Shown here one piece after another: positions 61,203 through 64,000 of a stretch of DNA of 64,000 bases (position 1 is its first letter; every line of letters begins with the position of its first letter). The stretch lies in contig NZ_CP101751.1 in NCBI RefSeq assembly GCF_024496085.1, forward strand, positions 1,860,001 to 1,924,000. Direction: 5' to 3'. The notes below the pieces were generated by a model that made no database searches, had not been told where the DNA came from, and saw only the letters and a list, made by a program, of their open reading frames with translations. The DNA is from Flavobacterium cerinum (GTDB taxonomy: Bacteria; Bacteroidota; Bacteroidia; Flavobacteriales; Flavobacteriaceae). The translations under genes were made by a program, and so were the position numbers.

Positions 61203-61385
61203 ATGAGCAAGGTAATCGCTTTTTTCAAAAATCTGACACCAATTAAAATGGTGCTCATTAGCGTATTGTTAGGAGGAATAACCGTTTTTATCGAAAAACC
61301 ATTTCCTAATATTTTTCTCGCATTACGGTTGATAAGTTTTATACTGATGATGTGGGCGATTATCAAATATTTCAATAAAAAATAA
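61203..61385 (+). CDS. Small membrane protein
   Basis: 60 residues, two hydrophobic segments (MVLISVLLGGITVFI and FLALRLISFILMMWAII) with basic ends. 6 bases after ftsY, so co-transcribed. No family recognised. Its TAA lies within the stem of the downstream terminator. Confidence 0.6.
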   Translation: MSKVIAFFKNLTPIKMVLISVLLGGITVFIEKPFPNIFLALRLISFILMMWAIIKYFNKK

Positions 61386-61412
61386 AGGCGTTATTCATAT
61401 AACGCCTTTATT
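61381..61412. terminator. Bidirectional terminator overlapping two stop codons
   Basis: 14-bp stem AATAAAGGCGTTAT / ATAACGCCTTTATT with TCAT loop. It includes the stop of the small membrane protein (61383-85) and of the convergent serine hydrolase (61391-93). Confidence 0.85.
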
Positions 61413-62482
61413 TTTTGCCAGAGTACCTCGTCAAAATCAGACAGAGCCATATTGCTGCCATCGGCGGCATCACCCATTCGGATGATAACCATTTTCATAC
61501 TGGGAACGATATAGATCTTCTGATCGTTTTTACCAAGTGCCATGTACATGTCTGACGGAGCAGACGGAATAATACTGCCGGTAAACTGAAACTGACTTTG
61601 CGGTAAATGGTAACTCGCCTTTCCGTTTAGCCACCATAAATAACCATAAGCCAGATTGATATTTTGAGAAGTTTGGGTTGCTTCATTCCAATAGGCTTCA
61701 TTTAGAATCTGCTGATTCTCCCATTTTCCTTTGTTTAAGATCAATAACCCAAAACGAGCCATACTTCGCGAATTACTGGAATATACGCTTAATCCGTCTG
61801 AAGTATTGGTCCAGATGCCGTTCATTCCTATTTTATCACGTAACCGACTGTTGAAATAACTGGAAAAAGAAGTTTGTGCCGCAGTGGCTACTACATCCTG
61901 AAGCTTTACATAAACGTTGTCATAAGCCCAGCGTGTTCCGGAATCGGCAAGATAAGTTAAACAGGCGGGAGTTACACAATCACCGTTACTATTGTCGTCC
62001 AACCCGGATGTCATAGTCAACAGATTTTTACAGCTAATCAGGTTTTCTTTGGCTAATGGCGCACTGGTCCATCCGTTGCCGAGATAATCGGAAACCTTGT
62101 TATTTATATTTAATAAGCCTTCCTGCTGTGCAATCCCGGTAATCGTAGAGGTTAATGTTTTTCCGGCACTCGCCCAATACCATAAACTGTTAGCGGTATG
62201 ACCATTAAAATAATTTTCCATTACAATTCGTCCGTTAACCAGAATGATAAAGGATTTACTGTGTTTTAGTTCCAGATAATCCAAAAGAGGTTGTACGGCA
62301 TTGCTATGCCATCCCAGATCGGAAATACTTTTTGTTTCCCAGGTCGTATTTCCGGAAGTAACCGGTGGGAAATATAAATTTTCTGTTGGAATTACCGGAG
62401 TCGTTTCCGATACAACTTCGTTTTCCGAACTGCAACTCATTAATGAAAAAAGAGTTAGCGCCGAAAGGAATATTGTTCTCAT
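61391..62482 (-). CDS. Serine hydrolase, beta-lactamase/esterase-like lipoprotein
   Basis: 363 residues. Lipobox LMSC (Cys about 17), proline-rich linker, then the class C-like fold: SAGK (SxxK, catalytic Ser) in WYWASAGKTLTSTI, YDN in WAYDNVYV, and GYLWWL. The C-terminal KTG-box region is not evident. Probably an outer-membrane-anchored esterase or D-alanyl peptidase-like enzyme (AmpC/EstB family), not a true drug-hydrolysing lactamase on sequence alone. Confidence 0.9.
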   Translation of the reverse strand: MRTIFLSALTLFSLMSCSSENEVVSETTPVIPTENLYFPPVTSGNTTWETKSISDLGWHSNAVQPLLDYLELKHSKSFIILVNGRIVMENYFNGHTANSLWYWASAGKTLTSTITGIAQQEGLLNINNKVSDYLGNGWTSAPLAKENLISCKNLLTMTSGLDDNSNGDCVTPACLTYLADSGTRWAYDNVYVKLQDVVATAAQTSFSSYFNSRLRDKIGMNGIWTNTSDGLSVYSSNSRSMARFGLLILNKGKWENQQILNEAYWNEATQTSQNINLAYGYLWWLNGKASYHLPQSQFQFTGSIIPSAPSDMYMALGKNDQKIYIVPSMKMVIIRMGDAADGSNMALSDFDEVLWQKIKALYE

Positions 62483-62603
62483 ATAGGTTGGTGTTTCTGT
62501 TAAGACTAAGCAGTTGTTAAATGGTTTAAAGCTACTTGTTTTTTTGTTCTAAAGTTGTATTTGTCCCGTTTTAAAAGGTAAATTTGTAAAAAATGTTGAA
62601 CTC

Positions 62604-63023
62604 ATGAAAAAAATAATTGCAGTAGTACTTTTTGGACTCACTTTTACGGCATGTCAGAAAAAAATAGACGATGCAGCGATTGCGAAAATCAACGGTTATT
62701 GGGAAATTGAAGAGGCTATTATGCCCGATGGCGGTAAAAAAGAATACACTGTAAATCCTACGATTGACTATTTTGAAATTAAAGATAATAAAGGCTTTCG
62801 TAAAAAAGTTATGCCGCAACTGGACGGAACCTATCTGGTTAGTGAGTTAGATGAGAAATTAGCGGTTATAAAGGAAAATGATCATGTGTATCTGAAATAT
62901 ACAACTCCTTATGCAAAATGGAAAGAAGAGTTGGTTAAGGTAACAGATGAAGAGTTGGTGTTAAAAAATGAACACGACATGGAATACCACTACAAAAAAG
63001 CAACTTCATTTTCTATAAAATAA
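62604..63023 (+). CDS. Lipoprotein of unknown function
   Basis: 139 residues. Lipobox FTAC (Cys about 16). INGYWEIEEAIMPDGGKKEY begins a lipocalin-like strand pattern. Conserved in Flavobacteriia next to the DUF721 gene. 4 bases ahead of it. Confidence 0.8.
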   Translation: MKKIIAVVLFGLTFTACQKKIDDAAIAKINGYWEIEEAIMPDGGKKEYTVNPTIDYFEIKDNKGFRKKVMPQLDGTYLVSELDEKLAVIKENDHVYLKYTTPYAKWKEELVKVTDEELVLKNEHDMEYHYKKATSFSIK

Positions 63024-63027
63024 AAAC

Positions 63028-63321
63028 ATGGCAAAACGGTTTGAAGAATCCCCGATATCGGATGTATTAAAACAATTTATTCAGGACAATAAGCTACAGG
63101 GCGGCATGGACAAAATCGATGTACGCGATGCCTGGAAAAACCTGATGGGTAATGGGGTGAATAATTATACAACCGAAATCATGTTAAAGGGGACCACGCT
63201 CTATGTCGCTTTATCGTCTGCGGTTTTACGCGAAGAATTAAGCTACGGTAAAGAAAAAATCATCAAGATGATCAATGAAGAGTTGAGACGCGATCTGGTA
63301 AAAGAGATCGTGTTGCGCTAG
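63028..63321 (+). CDS. DUF721 (DciA-like) protein
   Basis: 97 residues: SPISDVLKQFIQDNKLQGGMDKIDVRDAWKNLMG, then the VALSSAVLREELSYGK strand-helix and MINEELRRDLVKEIVLR. DUF721 is related to DciA, the helicase loader module. ATG 4 bases after the lipoprotein gene. Confidence 0.85.
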   Translation: MAKRFEESPISDVLKQFIQDNKLQGGMDKIDVRDAWKNLMGNGVNNYTTEIMLKGTTLYVALSSAVLREELSYGKEKIIKMINEELRRDLVKEIVLR

Positions 63322-63379
63322 AAGGAAGGATTGAATTGTTACGACTACATATAGCTTTAAAATTTTTTGATCAATATAA

Positions 63380-63967
63380 ATGATAAAGGCACTTGCAAAA
63401 AAAATCTCATTGTTGAGTTTTGTAATACTGATGTTACCCTTTTTTCAAACTTGTTCCGATAAAAATATTATCCATAATAGATTTTTAAAAGACGGGCCTG
63501 CATTGGAAATGATTTCCTCATTCCCGGAAAAAGAAATAAAGGCAAATGAAAAGGAATATCATTTGTCATCCGGTGAATTGTTTCAGTTAAAGGAACAGGC
63601 GATTGAGACCTTTTTAAAGAAGAAAAAGGAATTAACCTATAATGGTTACGAAATGAGTTTTTTCAGAACGGATACCGGTGATAATCGTTTCAGTTTAGAA
63701 TATGCTTTCTTTACAATAATTATATTGCTTTGCGGATTACAATCATTTTCCTTGTTTAAGGAAAGATATGTCCTGTCTGTTATTTCGGGCTTGATTACTA
63801 TTGTTTTATCAGTTGGGGCGCTATTATTTCTTTATCTCTGCGAAATTTTAGAAGATAGTAATCAGGTAAAATACGGTTATTATCTTTTTGTGTTACAGCT
63901 CGTATTGTTGCTCTATATGTCCTTCAAACTGAAAATGACAGAAAATAACAATAGCAGTAAAGTATAA
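63380..63967 (+). CDS. Hypothetical membrane protein
   Basis: 195 residues. N-terminal hydrophobic stretch with LPFFQTC, which may be a lipobox but lies in front of further membrane helices; three to four helices in the C-terminal half (FTIIILLCGLQSF, VISGLITIVLSVGALLFLYLC, YLFVLQLVLLLYMSF). No family recognised. Confidence 0.7.
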   Translation: MIKALAKKISLLSFVILMLPFFQTCSDKNIIHNRFLKDGPALEMISSFPEKEIKANEKEYHLSSGELFQLKEQAIETFLKKKKELTYNGYEMSFFRTDTGDNRFSLEYAFFTIIILLCGLQSFSLFKERYVLSVISGLITIVLSVGALLFLYLCEILEDSNQVKYGYYLFVLQLVLLLYMSFKLKMTENNNSSKV

Positions 63968-63970
63968 CAA

Positions 63971-63996
63971 AAAAGCAGGATTTTCATCCTGCTTTT
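63971..63996 (+). terminator. Terminator at window end
   Basis: AAAAGCAGGAT / ATCCTGCTTTT, 11-bp stem with TTTC loop. Confidence 0.85.
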
Positions 63997-64000
63997 TCAT

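Noticed and set aside
61391..62482. Calling the serine hydrolase an antibiotic-resistance beta-lactamase
   Set aside because: SxxK and YxN are present but the KTG box is not evident, and the family is mostly esterases and peptidases.

Overview
The window looks like chromosomal DNA of a member of the Flavobacteriia (Bacteroidota), most likely Flavobacterium or a close relative. The DNA is AT-rich, and many genes are preceded by the Bacteroidota -7 box TAnnTTTG (for example before grpE, secA, the MATE pump, the marR operon and the WYL regulator gene). DnaJ has the two-motif zinc domain I associate with Flavobacteriia, and the rpmB-rpmG-DUF4295-ftsY gene order is also typical. Most of the window is ordinary, densely packed chromosome. 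I see no phage, integrase, transposase, CRISPR array, rRNA or canonical tRNA.

Layout. 0-5 kb: PspC/PadR stress-type pair, small membrane proteins, a DUF302 protein, a thioesterase-like protein, an SDR epimerase and a YceI lipoprotein. 5-14 kb: grpE-dnaJ, a NatAB-like ABC exporter, an MscS channel, a sigma-54 activator without a DNA-binding domain, a degenerate DEAD-box protein and an ABC-F ATPase. 14-18 kb: an efflux operon (MarR, TolC, HlyD, ABC-2 permease) with a clear MarR operator. 18-31 kb: PPK2, envelope lipoproteins, a MATE pump, MeaB, an Rrf2-NmrA pair with two operator copies, two MFS pumps, a GlcD-type oxidase and a Na+/H+ antiporter. 31-37.4 kb: secA, DUF2795, a PduO cobalamin adenosyltransferase, a LolD-like ATPase and a methyltransferase.

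37.4-43 kb is an NAD+/ADP-ribose locus. A Nudix-winged-helix regulator sits upstream of a tightly coupled operon: PRPP-synthetase-like, NADAR, macrodomain, KptA RNA 2'-phosphotransferase and calcineurin-like phosphatase, followed by nicotinamide phosphoribosyltransferase. NAD-consuming RNA 2'-phosphate removal, ADP-ribose processing and NAD resynthesis are therefore encoded side by side.

48-54.8 kb is the most interesting locus: an RNA-repair and RNA-surveillance island. A WYL regulator is divergent from a Ro60/Rsr (TROVE-vWA) gene. Next comes a 640-base region that encodes no protein but holds five tandem units sharing one architecture: a closing helix, a bulged GUGYCGU/UUGCC element, a second helix with compensatory changes, and a conserved TTACTTCG strand. 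Two units carry a circularly permuted tRNA-like domain (T-arm, then a short acceptor stem closed by a small loop, then UA and the D-arm), as in bacterial Y RNAs (YrlA). Two nucleotidyltransferases and RtcB RNA ligase follow. I interpret it as a multi-Y-RNA Ro60/RtcB system. Two copies of a split 27-base motif between the divergent promoters are candidate WYL operators.

54.9-64 kb: a WG-repeat protein, a DEDDh exonuclease, an FAH-family enzyme, an HPt protein, CinA, ribosomal proteins L28 and L33, DUF4295, FtsY, a serine hydrolase and small envelope proteins. Where the nearest in-frame start lies upstream of, or inside, a TAnnTTTG box, I moved the start downstream and say so in the entry.
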